A stretch of 64,000 bases of DNA, taken from NCBI RefSeq assembly GCF_023159225.1, contig NC_063172.1:37886832-37950831 (forward strand), given 5' to 3'. Positions 12,190-23,232 of this stretch are shown here, in pieces. The notes beneath the pieces are model-generated. The model ran no database searches. It saw only the letters and a list, made by a program, of their open reading frames with translations, and was not told the DNA's origin. The stretch comes from Perognathus longimembris pacificus. Lineage: Eukaryota > Chordata > Mammalia > Rodentia > Heteromyidae. A program made the position numbers and the translations under genes. Every line of letters begins with the position of its first letter. Position 1 is the stretch's first letter.

Positions 12190-12310
12190 TGTGTTTTGTC
12201 TGGCATTTTTACTCATTAATTGGATATAGATTCTCAAGCATTTCTGCCTTATATGGCTTCAAACCGCTACTCTTAGGTCTCAGCCTCCCAAGTAGCAAGC
12301 ATATGGCATC
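12190..12310 (-). mobile_element. B1-like SINE fragment
   Basis: Antisense B1 block 'aggtctcagcctcccaagta' preceded by the degraded linker 'taattggatatagattctca'. This is the left-hand half of an old B1-Geo-type element. Confidence 0.5.
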
Positions 12311-12515
12311 CTCTTTAATATTTATCCTTTATCTTTGAACTTGATTTCTCTTCCTACCTTTAAATATACAGAAAATAGTAAACTTGGTGATTTGCTGTTT
12401 GTGACTTTTTCAAGTCTTACTTCTTTGAGGTCATCCCCATACTGACATCCTGTAAACCTGGCTATACCAATTTCATGCCCCAGCCATTCCTGAGTTTCAG
12501 AGGAATTTAAGGCTT

Positions 12516-12627
12516 TCTTTCCCTCTCTGGGTCCTTTCTTCTTCCTTATCTCCCTTCTTCCCTCTCTCCCTCTTCCCCTTCTCTTCTTTCCTTCTCTCTT
12601 TACTCTTTCCCTTTCTTTCTTTCTAAC
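12516..12627. repeat. Polypyrimidine (C/T) tract
   Basis: More than 100 bases almost entirely C and T on the plus strand, with CTTCC, CCCTCT and TTTC sub-motifs. The lysine/arginine/glutamate-rich frame on the opposite strand is an artefact of this composition. Confidence 0.85.
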
Positions 12628-12645
12628 AGTGGAAACTTGGGTCAT

Positions 12646-13351
12646 TCACTAAATAATATCTTTTATTTTGATATAAAATTATTAGATATGATGATGATAT
12701 AAGAAATTTGGAGTTTTACAGATTTAGAGATAAGAAGACAGTTAACTTATAAGTTTTCACTGACAGGAAGTGGGGAATATTTCAAATTTCTCTATGAAGT
12801 ATGGAAAAGAAGAGATGCTGTAAAGATACTGACCACACTTTTCCAGGGAAATCATTTATGTGTGGACCTTATCTCACCTTTTAAATGTTAATGTTTCTTG
12901 GCACAAATACTTCTCTACTCATGTGGTAGATATTTATATTTACTTTAAAAAGGAAAGATATGCCTGTATAAGTAGGATAAACACACTCTAGATTGTCTTT
13001 TGTGACTCACACATAGAAAAGTAGATTTTGAAGTCTTTCCTGTCTTCTTATTCTGGAAAGACAAAGGATTTAGTTGCAAATTTAGTATATAGAATAGTGA
13101 AAAATGCTTTGAAATTCTGATTTTTGTAGTGCAAGCGAACTTTTACAGACTTCTTTATAGACTCATTTATAGGAATTAGTGAGGAAATGGTTTTGTGAAT
13201 AAAAAGAGTCCTTTGTGTTTTCTTGGATACAGTTGACTTAATGTTTTTCCAAATCTTTTACAGGAATGCCTTTGAAAACAAGACTAATAATATCATTATA
13301 AATCACATCAAACCAACTCATTTAATGAAGTTATGGCAACTCAAAGTTTTT
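12646..13351. other. Unannotated DNA
   Basis: AT-rich, with no recognised repeat or coding signal. Confidence 0.5.
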
Positions 13352-13601
13352 ATTTATTTTATTTTTTCTTTTCTTTTTTTTTTTTTTTTTTTTTGCCAGT
13401 CCTGGGGTTTGGACTCAGGGCCTGAGCACTGTCCCTGGCTTCTTTTTGCTCAAGGCTAGCACTCTGCCACTTGAGCCACAGCGCCACTTCTGGCCATTTT
13501 CTGTATATGTGGTGCTGGGGAATCGAACCCAGGGCTTCATGTATATGAGGCAGGCACTCTTGCCACTAGGCCATATCCCCAGCCCATTTATTTTATTTTT
13601 T
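13352..13601 (-). mobile_element. IDL-Geo SINE with 16-bp TSD (first of tandem pair)
   Basis: The body is 13368-13585, flanked by atttattttatttttt at 13352-13367 and 13586-13601. On the minus strand it reads IDL monomer, Geo monomer, then an A-tail (the T-run at about 13373-13394). It is followed within 36 bases by another copy in the same orientation. Confidence 0.92.
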
Positions 13602-13608
13602 ATTTATG

Positions 13609-13848
13609 AATTTTTATTATTATTATTATTATTATTTTTTTTTTGACAGTCCTGGGCCTTGGACTCAGGGCCTAAGCACTGTCCCTGGCTTCTTCCCGCT
13701 CAAGGCTTGCACTCTGCCACTTGAGCCACAGCGCCGCTTCTGGCCGTTTTCTGTATATGTGGTGCTGGGGAATCGAACTTAGGGCCTCGTGTATCCGAGG
13801 CAGGCACTCTTGCCGCTAGGCTATATTCCCAGCCCAATTTTTATTATT
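13609..13848 (-). mobile_element. IDL-Geo SINE with 13-bp TSD (second of tandem pair)
   Basis: Flanked by aatttttattatt at 13609-13621 and 13836-13848. The tail side holds a (TTA)n run (about 13616-13636) and a T-run. CpG-containing positions such as 'gcgccgcttctggccg' are still present, which suggests a fairly young copy. Confidence 0.9.
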
Positions 13849-14034
13849 TTTAATACCTACATTTCACAAACAGAAACCTTCTGACATCACACAGGATTCC
13901 ATAACCAAATCTTTTGATTTTTATCAACATTCTTTAACTATGTACAGTCAAAGTTTTTAAATAGCTATTGACTATGGTAAATATCTGGTCAGCTGTAACA
14001 CTAGCAGTCAAGTTAACCCACTTTTATTTATTTA

Positions 14035-14500
14035 TTTTTCTTATTTATTGTCAAAGTGATGTACAGAGAGGTTACAGTTTAAAACATTAGGCATTGGGTA
14101 CATTTCTTGTACTGTTTGTTACCTCCTCCCTCATTCCCCCCTCCTCCCTCCTCCTTCCCCTCTCCCCCCATGATTTTTCAGTTGGTTTACACCAAATGGT
14201 TTTGCAAGTATTGCTTTTGTAGTCGTTTGTCTTTTTATCCTTTGTCTCTCGATTTTGGTATTCCCTTTCACTTTCCTAGTTCTAATACCAGTATATACAG
14301 TTTCCAATGTACTCAGATAAGACACAGTGATAGTGCGGGTACAACCACAGGAAGGGGATACAAGAGGATCATCAACAATAGAAGCTATGGTTTCACATGC
14401 ATGTTGAAAGTAATTACAACAGTGATATAACAGTCTTTCCCATAACATGTAGTTCATTTCGCTTAGCACTATCATATTATGCATTCATAGGCCCATAGCT
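14035..14500 (-). mobile_element. LINE-1 3' UTR, truncated
   Basis: The antisense L1 3' terminus ('tattgtcaaagtgatgtaca') leads into the 3' UTR shared with the 16.9 kb and 27.5 kb copies ('gtttacaccaaatgg', 'ttgcaagtattgctttt'). It ends at 'cataacatgtagttcatttc', just after the ORF2 region. The 5' junction abuts an (ATAAT)n array. Confidence 0.88.
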
Positions 14501-14502
14501 AG

Positions 14503-14552
14503 ATATAATATAATATAATATAATATAATATAATATAATATAATATAATATA
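14503..14552. repeat. (TATAA)n pentanucleotide repeat
   Basis: About ten perfect units, directly at the 5' boundary of the truncated L1 at 14035-14500. Confidence 0.92.
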
Positions 14553-14984
14553 TGAGATTCTGTGCTTTCATTTTTGTGGGCAAGAAGAAAATAGGTGATA
14601 GAAGAATGAGATTTCAGGAATTTGGAGTAATTTGGCTTTCTGAAATTTTATTGAACACCATATTGACAGCAATGAACCAACAAAGGCACAAAGCAAAGAT
14701 GTGTGCACTCACTTTCTGAAGAGAAGAGGTCAGAATGAAAGGATGAACTAATCCATCTGCAATACACTTTCCTCAATTGGGAACAGATGCATGTGCAGTT
14801 TGTGTATAGATTAACAAAACTGAGCTTTAAACTGATTAAGGTCAACTTAATTGTTCTGTCCATTGTAACTTTCTCTCTGAGAGTTATGTCTCTTCTACTA
14901 CCCACTGGTCTATGATTTTTTTAAAATTATTATCCTCAGATAGTTGTAAAAAGGAGTGCCAATTTAACAAAGCAGTTTATGAAT
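14553..14984. other. Unannotated DNA
   Basis: No recognised repeat. The minus-strand frame at 14648-14905 shows no recognisable domain. Confidence 0.5.
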
Positions 14985-15625
14985 ACATTATATCTTAATC
15001 AATGTCACCTCTTTCTTCCCTCATTGTTTTTTATATACTGGGCTATTGACTGCATTCTTTCCCTGTTCTTCTCTTCATTTGTTTCCCTCTTGACCTCATC
15101 CTACCTATTTCAACTACTTACTTTCTGGTGTTTTGTATTACTGAATTTTGACTGTCTTCCTAAGAAATTATACTTTTTGAGTTTTCCCTTCAATTTACTG
15201 TATTTTGGTATACACTCTCAAATCACCCAACATATTTACTTACAAATTTATAAGCTAAGTCTAGCTTCCACATATAAAGGAAAACAGGCATTCTATGTCT
15301 CTTTCTGGGCCTGACTTCCTTACCATATTTTCCAGGTCTTTTCCTTTTCATTGGAGATGGTACAATATCATTCTTTCTAGTGGATGAATAAAATTCCATT
15401 AAATATATTTATAATATGATACATGTTATATTTTATATAATGTTATATATATATTCATTCTATCCTTTATCCATTGAGAGGTATGTGAACTGATTTCATA
15501 TCTTGGCTATGGTGAATACTATTGTTATAAACATGGCTGTACTGGTGGCATTATTTTATCCTGGTTTGTAATCGCTTGGGTAAATTCCCAGGAATATAAC
15601 TGCTGTGTGATGTTGATATATTAAG
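14985..15625 (-). mobile_element. Old LINE-1 3' end
   Basis: An antisense 3' UTR of an older L1 type ('caatgtcacctctttcttcc', comparable to 'tcaatgccacctcttccatc' near 28425) is followed by the ORF2 end ('ttccaggtcttttccttttc', 'tatccattgagaggtatgtg', 'cttggctatggtgaatacta'). AT-rich insertions at about 15395-15450 mark decay. Confidence 0.7.
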
Positions 15626-16059
15626 CCTAGAAAGAAAAACCTAGGGATTTCATTTGACAAACTATGAATTAGAAGTTACTGTGACCAGTGTTTTCTATAG
15701 TATTTTATGATTAAAATTTCAGAAATTCAGTTTAAAGTTAATTATAATCACATTTTGAAATTCAGTTTGATTCTCAAACTGTGTATGTGAAGTAAGATAC
15801 TAACCATCTATGTAGATAAAACTTAATATGTAGCCAATATGACTGAAAGTCACATTGCCCTTGGTTGAGATGGGTATCCTTGAATACCTATTTGTATCCT
15901 GTAACTAAGAAACAATTTTAAAAGGGCAGGTATAATTCCAGAATATACATTTAAAAATATTTTTGCCTTACTCCCGTGTGATTTTTAAAAATGCTGTTGA
16001 ACCATTTATCTTGCTTTGGGGAGCAGAGTTAAAGAACTTCCTCAAGGATTGTTATCTGA
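15626..16059. other. Unannotated DNA
   Basis: Nothing recognised. Confidence 0.5.
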
Positions 16060-16180
16060 ACAACTGCATGTGTTTTCCATTACTTTCTCTAAATTGAATT
16101 CAGGTTTATTGGCCTGTAATTCTCTGGTTCATCTCTTGTTCCACACGTAAATTTGGCAATTACCAAGTAGAACATTTTCT
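16060..16180 (-). mobile_element. Possible old LINE-1 ORF2 fragment
   Basis: The stretch 'aattcaggtttattggcctg' and its surroundings resemble the antisense L1 ORF2 region that normally reads 'attggcctgtaattttctt'. It is short and diverged. Confidence 0.35.
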
Positions 16181-16659
16181 ACCTCCCAGTCTTCACTTTG
16201 ATGCTTAGATGTATTTTCTTTTTCATACTGTTTCTAACATAGTGTTTGAAGGAGGAGGGAATGTCATATGATTTTTACTGAATAAACTCAAAATGTTCCG
16301 GAAACATTCTGTTTTCTTAATGGTGACTTTTTCCTGGCTTCCTCACTTTCTCTCTCCTTTACCCTCAATTACTACAATTACTATGAACAAGCTCAAGTGT
16401 AAATTCACTTGCCCATCATTTCCTTTTTCTTTATCCTTTCCGACAGGTACATTTTTTTGCTTTGGGTACAGTTTTGCTCACTAAACTCAGTTGCATGTTA
16501 GAACAATAATGTGTGGTTGCTCTCCATTTTCTTTCCAAAGTTGACTTCTTTGTCTTGGCTCTTTTGCCAGAAAAATAGTATTTGGAGCAAATGTGAGAGA
16601 CTCTATGCTAAATATCATGTACATTACATTATCAGTTTTTAACACTCCGAGCTACTTAT
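16181..16659. other. Unannotated DNA
   Basis: Nothing recognised. The plus-strand frame at 16293-16484 has no family I can name. Confidence 0.5.
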
Positions 16660-16870
16660 TTTCCTAATTGGACATCCTTTATCCAATATGTTTAAGAATA
16701 GAAGTACTTCAGGATCAGGAGATTTTCAGATTGGGGAATATTTACATGGACTTCACTGGGTTAAATGCCTCTAACCTGCAGAACCCAAATCAGAAATGCT
16801 CACAAATCCAGAAATTTTTGAGCAGTGGTTTGTAGTTTGGATTTCTGAGCATTTTGTATATGGGTCATTT
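16660..16870. mobile_element. Palindromic DNA-transposon-like remnant
   Basis: 'aaatcagaaatgctcacaaa' near 16790 is partly inverted by 'ggatttctgagcatttt' near 16838, with 'aaatccagaaatttttgagc' between. This recalls the non-autonomous MER-type elements that carry 'ccgaaatgctccaaaatcc'. I cannot name the family. Confidence 0.4.
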
Positions 16871-16936
16871 TCATTAGGATTGATCAACCTGTACATGAAT
16901 GCACTACCATGCTCATTTTAAAGATGCAGAAACTGA

Positions 16937-18262
16937 TAAATGGGACTGCATCAAACTGCAGAGCTTCTGCAGGGCAAAGGACATAGCCGCAAGATAAACA
17001 GAAAGCCCACAGATTGGGAAAAAAATCTTTACCAGCCTTAAAATGGACAAAAGCCTCATATCTAAAATATATGCAGAACTAAAAAAATTTAATTTTCTCC
17101 AAAACAAAACCTCAAAGAACCAACAGCCCCCTCAACAAGTGGGATAATGACTTAAAAAGAGACTTCTCTGATGAGGAAATTAGATTGGCCAAGAGACATA
17201 TGAAAAAGTGCTCTACTTCACTGGCCATAAAAGAAATGCAAATCAAAACAACATTGAGATTCCATCTCACCCCAGTAAGAATGTCCTATATCAAGGAAAC
17301 TAACAATAATAAATGTTGGAGGGGATGTGGCCAAAAGGGAGCCCTACTTCATTGTTGGTGGGAATGTAAACTGGTTCAGCCACTCTGGCAAGCGGTGTGG
17401 AGATTCCTCAGAAAGCTAAACATAGAGCTTCCCTATGACCCAGCAGCCCCACTTTTGGGCATCTACCCAAAAGACCACAAACATGAACACACTAAAGCCA
17501 GCAGCACAACAATGTTCATCGCAGCACAATTTGTCATAGCTAAAATATGGAACTAACCCAGATGCCCCTCAGTAGATGAATGGATCAGGAAAATGTGGTA
17601 CATATACACAATGGAATTTTATGCCTCTATCAGAAAGAATGACATTGCCCCATTGGTAAGGAAATGGAAGGACTTGGAAAAAATTATACTATGTAAAGTG
17701 AGCCAGATCCAAAGAAACATGGACTGTATGGTCTCCCTCCTAGGGAATAATTAGCACAGGTTTAGGCAAGTCACAGCGGAGGATCACAAGAACCTAATAG
17801 CTATGCCCCTATGAAGGCAAAAGATAATGCAAAGTGAAATGAACTCCATGTTATGGATACGACTGTTATATCACTGTTGTAATTACTTTCAACATGCATG
17901 TGAAACCGTAGCGTTTATTGTTGATGATCCTCTTGTATCACCTTCCTTTGGTTGTACCTGCACGATCACTGTATCTTATCTGAGTACATTGGAAACTGTA
18001 TATACTGGTATTAGAACTAGGAAAGTGAAAGAGAATACCAAAATCGAGAGACAAAGGATAAAAAGACAAACGACTACAAAAGCAATACTTGCAAAACCAT
18101 TTGGTGTAAACCAACTGAACAACTCATGGGGGGAGAGGGAAAAGGGGAGGTGGAGGGGAGAATGAGGAAAGAGGTAACAAACAGTACAAGAAATGTACCC
18201 AATGCCTAACATATGAAACTGTAACCTCTCTGTACATCACTTTGACAATAAATAAGAAAAAA
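16937..18262 (+). mobile_element. LINE-1, 5'-truncated, with 17-bp TSD
   Basis: The longest L1 in the window: about 0.8 kb of the ORF2 3' half, the 3' UTR and a short A-tail after 'gacaataaataag'. It is flanked by aaagatgcagaaactga (16920-16936) and aaagatgcaggaactga (18263-18279), 16 of 17 identical. The insertion point TT/AAAG is consistent with the L1 endonuclease preference. The ORF2 part is broken upstream by stops and ends early (see 17185-17556). Confidence 0.93.
17185..17556 (+). pseudogene. LINE-1 ORF2 C-terminal fragment (123 codons)
   Basis: C-terminal segment of the L1 ORF2 endonuclease/reverse-transcriptase protein, beyond the RT domain. The zinc-knuckle-like motif is visible as Cys44-x3-Cys48-x7-His56-x4-Cys61, counting from the Met at 17185. 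That Met is simply the first one after an upstream stop and is not a natural start. The frame ends at a TAA (17554-17556) in 'gga act aac' context, where minus-strand copies at about 5.68 and 38.65 kb have CAA and read on. Translation past this stop remains ORF2-like for several tens of codons, so the ORF is truncated. It cannot encode a working ORF2p. Confidence 0.88.
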
Positions 18263-18279
18263 AAAGATGCAGGAACTGA

Positions 18280-18469
18280 GATAATAGAGAAGTTGAAATT
18301 ACTGAGGTCTTGTAAATAAATGAATCAGTCCCCTTGGTTGGTAGCCAACAGTGGCCAGACAACACTGCTATAACCATTGCATAGGGTCTGCAGTCTGCGA
18401 GCCAGAGTAGGGTCTGCTTTAGAAGGGTCTTAGGTTGAAGGCCCTCACTGGTGTCAGGAAGTTGTGGTA
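18280..18469. other. Unannotated DNA
   Basis: Somewhat GC-richer than its neighbours ('gtctgcagtctgcgagccag') but no family is recognised. Confidence 0.4.
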
Positions 18470-18545
18470 AGATATAGGCAGGAAGATCTTCAGTTCAAGG
18501 CCAGATTAGCCAAGTTAGCAAGACCATGTCTTAAGAACAAAATCA
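18470..18545 (+). mobile_element. B1-like (7SL-derived) fragment
   Basis: 'ggcaggaagatcttcagttc', 'aaggccagattagcc' and 'agcaagaccatgtctt' follow the order of the B1/Alu core (ggcaggaggatc, gagttcaaggccag, agcaagaccctgtct). Confidence 0.65.
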
Positions 18546-19431
18546 TTATGGTAAAGAAAATACTAGAGCTTTAAATATACTTTGAGAGAGGTACACACTT
18601 TTCCTAGAAAAGTCCTGGGTTACTCCCCAGAACTGACAAAAATTGACCAAAGATTCATTGGTACCCTTGGAATCATTAGGATGTAAGTGCTCATATTTCT
18701 TTGCTGTCATTGGAAAGGTCCTAAACCTTTGGTGGCTTAGCTTGAGCTTTAATTTGGCCATAGTCACAGTGGTCATTTCAATAGTACATTAAAATTATTT
18801 CTTTTAAGTTTCTTTTCAGGATCATTGGGATTGCTTTCAGTTTTCAGAGATTCCAGGTATTAGAAAAAGCTTGTTGGCATCAGAGAAAACATTGCTAGTA
18901 GGTTTTCCAGGTTTCAGCACTTCTTTGGAACACTCTGTTTTTCTTCCATTACTAGCACTCATTGTGGTGGTAGTCATCATGTCTACTGCAAGGCCCCTAA
19001 TACACTTTCCTGCCTACTAACCCTTCACCTTCCATAACTGTTTTAAGACTGAGGATTGCAAGCAAGAAGTCAAGATGTGTTCAGCTTTGTGTAGCTAATC
19101 CTTTGGACAAACTCATATTTTAACCAACCTAAGAAATAAAATGTTACTAAAAATAGAAAACTATTAACAACCACACACTTGAATAATGTTAGACTTTTCT
19201 TTACACTAAAATGTTAGAAATTTATTTTTAATTCAAGATCATTTTAATTTTCAGAGTCACTGACATTCTGTTAAAATTTTTGTATTTTCTTTATTAATAG
19301 ATAGAAAATCAATCAACTGTGATACTAGGAGTCAATGGGGTTGAAACTCTTATTTTGAATGTTATTCAACTCCTTGTGGAAATCTTAGAATACTCCTTAA
19401 AATGGAGTGTACTGTTACTCATTTTGTATTC
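18546..19431. other. Unannotated DNA
   Basis: No repeat or coding signal recognised. Confidence 0.5.
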
Positions 19432-19495
19432 ACCATAGCACCTGACAATTAATATAAGCTAAGTAAATGCTTGTTGAATGAATAATTAAGTAAAT
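19432..19495 (+). mobile_element. Probable L2/MIR 3'-end scrap
   Basis: 'catagcacctgacaatta' followed by 'agtaaatgcttgttgaatga' resembles the common ancient-repeat ending 'ggcacatagtaggtgctcaataaatgtttgttgaatgaa'. Confidence 0.5.
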
Positions 19496-19527
19496 CAATT
19501 TTCAGTTATTTTATTCAGTCTTTTGTG

Positions 19528-19528
19528 C

Positions 19529-19576
<48 letters not shown>
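19528..19576. repeat. (TG)n microsatellite at SINE tail
   Basis: More than 20 TG units immediately before the antisense B1-Geo SINE at 19577, which is its tail position. Confidence 0.92.
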
Positions 19577-19578
<2 letters not shown>

Positions 19579-19772
19579 TGAGGCTTCAAGTTGGGGTTTG
19601 GGCACTGATATGGCTCTACCACTTGAGCTACAGCTCCACTTATGGCTTTTTGTTGGTTAATTCAAAGTAAGAGTCTCACAGACTTTTCTGTGTGGACTGA
19701 TTCTAACCCCCAATACTCATGTCTCATCTACTGAGTAGCTAGGATTTCTGTCACGAACTCCTGGCACCTGTT
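19577..19772 (-). mobile_element. B1-Geo composite SINE
   Basis: Antisense Geo half ('cctgaggcttcaagttgggg', 'ctctaccacttgagctacag'), linker ('ttggttaattcaaagtaaga'), then an antisense B1 half ('ctactgagtagctaggattt'). A (TG)n array replaces the tail. Confidence 0.75.
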
Positions 19773-20507
19773 CAGACTTGTCCTATGTAGTCATTAAGAT
19801 TAATATTCAATTATTATGTATGTTACCATTATGAACTTTAGATTAATGAATTCAAGCAAATATTTTAAATGTTTATTTGATTTTCCTGAGTGTTTTTTCC
19901 TTGTGTGCCTCTTATGTAGTGTTTTGTGTCTTGTTAGAGAAACATGACATAGTACAGAGTTCATGATGGAAATGGTATCGTTTAGCATATAAAATGTATC
20001 CTGTGTATTACCATCTGTGCTTCACTCATCTCTAAAGAGATTATACAACTTCCACAATTACTGAATGTCTCTTTAATTTACATGTAGTTTATAAAAACAA
20101 GTTAAGGATTGTGAAATATTTCTCATTTCTCTTCAAAACCCACCATGTTTATATGATTTTAGCAGCCATAATACGAAAAAGAAGGCATTTGAAAATATCT
20201 TTTTTTGATAGACTTAAACTCTTTGAAAAGTTTAGGTCATCACTCAAAAATACATTTCTCTCTAAGATACAAGATACTAGACTTGATAAAACTCTGTCTA
20301 ACCTATAGATTTATATCATCTGTTCTTTCCATTTTGTTTTCATTTCTTGAAACGGTATTGCTCCTACCTATATCAGTTGCTACCTAAAGTTGCTGTTGAG
20401 TTTTGTTCATCTGGAATTTTCCATTCTGAGCATTTGGAGAATCTGCAATATAAATTCAAGAGATAACAAATTATTTTGTTATTAGTACAATATTAAAACT
20501 TGATGTA
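19773..20507. other. Unannotated DNA
   Basis: AT-rich; nothing recognised. Confidence 0.5.
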
Positions 20508-20639
20508 CAGCATACATTTTATTTTATTTTATTTTGTAGGTTGTGGGGCTTGAACTCCAGGCCTGAGCCCTGTCCCTGAGCTCTTCAGCTCAAGGCTCTA
20601 CCACTTGAGCCACAGTGCCACTTCCCAGCATACATTTTA
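20508..20639 (-). mobile_element. Truncated Geo-monomer SINE with 14-bp TSD
   Basis: Only the Geo half is present (20522-20625): 'gaactccaggcctgagccct' and 'ctctaccacttgagccacag'. It is flanked by cagcatacatttta at 20508-20521 and 20626-20639. A (TTTTA)n run forms the tail side. The missing left half fits 5' truncation during insertion. Confidence 0.88.
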
Positions 20640-20886
20640 AAGAAAAGAGTCTAATTTTAAATCCAGGAGTATACCTTTAATAATTGCTAATCCCACCTAT
20701 GAGTTAGAATTTGACTCAATTATTAATTCCTTTATTCCATTTCCTGTAGTGTTCACTATTCTTTGTAGGATGCAATGGTATGTGGACCCCTAATCTCTCG
20801 AAAGTAAGAATTGAGATGCAACTGGATATTCTCCTTTGGTATTCATTGCTTCTAGTGAAATTTTACAATCAAGAAATATAACCACC

Positions 20887-20932
<46 letters not shown>

Positions 20933-22124
20933 TTGTATCTCTCTTTCTCCCTCATTGTCTTTCTCTTAATCTGGAGTCATGAAGCTTCATAGTATGAATT
21001 GCAATTCTTGTTGTTTTCCTAGGAAATTGTAGCTTATGAATTCATGTGTTGTCAAGAAAGCTTACTGTGTGTGCGTATACATATGTATGTGTACATATAT
21101 AAATGCTTCACCTACAATATGAAAAGTGAGTGCATAACTCCTCTCTCTGTGACAGAGTTTACCTCACAATTTGTGGTGAAAGTAGACAGTGCACAGGCAG
21201 CAAGAAAGAGAGAAGCAGAATGATCTCTCTGTTTGACTTCTCTCCTCATGACTCTGTTAGCTCGTGGTAGTATTTGCTAGACTGGACACAAAAGTACCAT
21301 TCTAGGTTAAATAAGGCTTTAAAATATTTTAGCTGTGATTATAGTAGAACAAATTCTTTCTTAAATCTCTTATTTTGAACTGATTTCAAAGGTCTAACAA
21401 GTTTTATAATCTTTTTTAATAAACTTTGTAGATGATATTTAAGAGCTTATAGATATTCTCACATAAATGTGTCCTTTAAATGAGAGCCACCAAAATGCCT
21501 CCACAGAATTCATCCTACTTACTCCACATAATCCATCAGAACAATAAGTTTTCTGTCTTCCTATGCATCACAGCATGATATTAGTTGATACATGATGTTG
21601 GTATTTCCCTGTTCTTGATTCTTATTTTCTGTGGATTCTCTATTTGCAAATTTGCTTATGCTTACTACAAAATAAGTACTGGTGTTTTCCTGATCATTTG
21701 TGCATATACATAGGGAGGTGAAACATTTGTGTCATCCAGTACACTTATTCCCAGTTACTGTAATGCATATCTGAGATAATTAATTCACATGAAGAAAAAT
21801 ATACTTCATTGGCTCATCAATTCAAAGGTTCCAATTTGGGTTGAACTGGCCTCACTGCTTTTAGAAATTAGTGTGCACATGTGTGGTAGAGGAAACCACT
21901 CATCTCATGGACAATATAAGAAAAGAAGAGGAAAAAAGGGACCAGATTCCTGTGATTTCTTCAGGGATGCTGTCCCATTTTTCCTTCCCTAATGACGAGA
22001 CGAGAACTTCTAAGAGGCCCTCTTTCCTAGAATCTCTACACTTCCAAATAGTATCTTCCCGTGGTCTCAACCTTTAATACATGGGCCAATGACCTGCGGT
22101 TCTGTTTTCTGGGCGTGTTCAAGT
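20640..22124. other. Unannotated DNA with a (CA)n array
   Basis: No gene or repeat family recognised apart from the (CA)n run at 20888-20923. The short frames at 21789-22077 have no recognisable domain. Confidence 0.5.
20888..20923. repeat. (CA)n microsatellite
   Basis: About 18 CA units. No SINE is visible next to it, unlike several other dinucleotide arrays in this window. Confidence 0.95.
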
Positions 22125-22342
22125 GCCATTCCTGAGACTTGAGTTCAGGGACTGGAAGCTGTCTCGGAGCTTTTGTGATCACGGCTACCACATTACCACT
22201 TGAGCTACACCTCCACTTTTTAGTGATTAATTGGAGATAGGAGTCACACAGACTGTCATGCCTGGGCTGGTTTAAAATTGTGATCTTCAGATTTCAGCCT
22301 CTTGAATAGCTGGGATTAGAGTGCGAATCACTGGCACCCAGC
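22125..22342 (-). mobile_element. B1-Geo composite SINE
   Basis: Antisense Geo half ('cctgagacttgagttcaggg', 'accacttgagctacacctcc'), linker ('gtgattaattggagatagga'), and antisense B1 half ('agatttcagcctcttgaata', 'gggattagagtgcgaatcac'). Confidence 0.78.
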
Positions 22343-22949
22343 TTTTACCCGTTATCTCTTGTAATTTGCTGTGGTTTGGTATTAGTCATTGCACTTAACA
22401 CTACTAAATCTTGTTTCCTCTTTGGTGCAAAAAAGAAAGAAAGAAAATGGAATCTGTCAGTCTGCACTGTTAATATATTATATGCAAAGTAGGAGTGTGA
22501 ATTCACATGCACATGTATTTCCTCTATGTACAGTGATTCAGTATTTGCTAATTCAGTATTCCTGGTAGCTGTATAGGATATAAATATCCCAAGTAAAAAA
22601 TGGCTACATTTTTAGGTATAAAATGTGTTGTGTGAAATCAGTAGCACTATTACAAAATTACTACATAAGCTAATGTGTATGTGGGTATTAGATGTATGCA
22701 TATTATACATGTTAAAGCTTTTGAAATCTTTTTGTCTATTTTCTTTTTATGTGAGGATTGCTTGATGATATATTTCATGGGTCATGGGTCATTATAACTA
22801 TTTTCTTGTTACTAGCTTTAATAATCACTTTATAATTTTTTCCTAATGAACATTGGAAAATTTGAGTGATAGGAAACATGTAAGAAAGGAAACAAAGATG
22901 ATCCATGGTCCTAAAGCCTTTGATATTTTCCTTTAGTCAATTTCCTTTG
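22343..22949. other. Unannotated DNA
   Basis: Nothing recognised. Confidence 0.5.
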
Positions 22950-23115
22950 CAGACATTGCTGCTCTGATCCATTACTTATATGTGCTGCTGTTGTTCTGCC
23001 AATACCACCTGATTGGAATGTTCTTCCTGGGCCCATCTTCCAATTACTTGAACTACTCTTTTCGTTCACTATCAGCTTGAGGCTTTCTGATTCCCCATCG
23101 GCAATGAAAGTTCTA
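22950..23115 (-). mobile_element. Probable L2 fragment (ancient LINE)
   Basis: 'tgctgttgttctgccaatac', 'gattggaatgttcttcctgg' and 'gcccatcttcc' follow the order of antisense L2 3' ends (tgctgttccctctgcctggaatgttcttcc). The 73-codon minus-strand frame across this region is therefore best explained as repeat-derived. Confidence 0.5.
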
Positions 23116-23183
23116 CTTCTGCACCTCCACATTAGAATTGTTTGTTTTCTGTTTTATTTTGCCTTTTTGTGTCTATGGTTTTG

Positions 23184-23185
<2 letters not shown>

Positions 23186-23232
<47 letters not shown>
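23186..23232. repeat. (TG)n microsatellite
   Basis: About 22 TG units in one array. It lies close to the L2-like fragment. A SINE tail is not evident here. Confidence 0.95.

Noticed and set aside
12322..12645. 107-codon minus-strand frame rich in Lys, Arg and Glu
   Set aside because: It is the direct translation of a polypyrimidine tract; low complexity, with no domain or homology recognised.
22911..23132. 73-codon minus-strand frame with protein-like composition
   Set aside because: It overlaps an L2-like antisense 3' end ('gattggaatgttcttcc'). No known protein family is seen.
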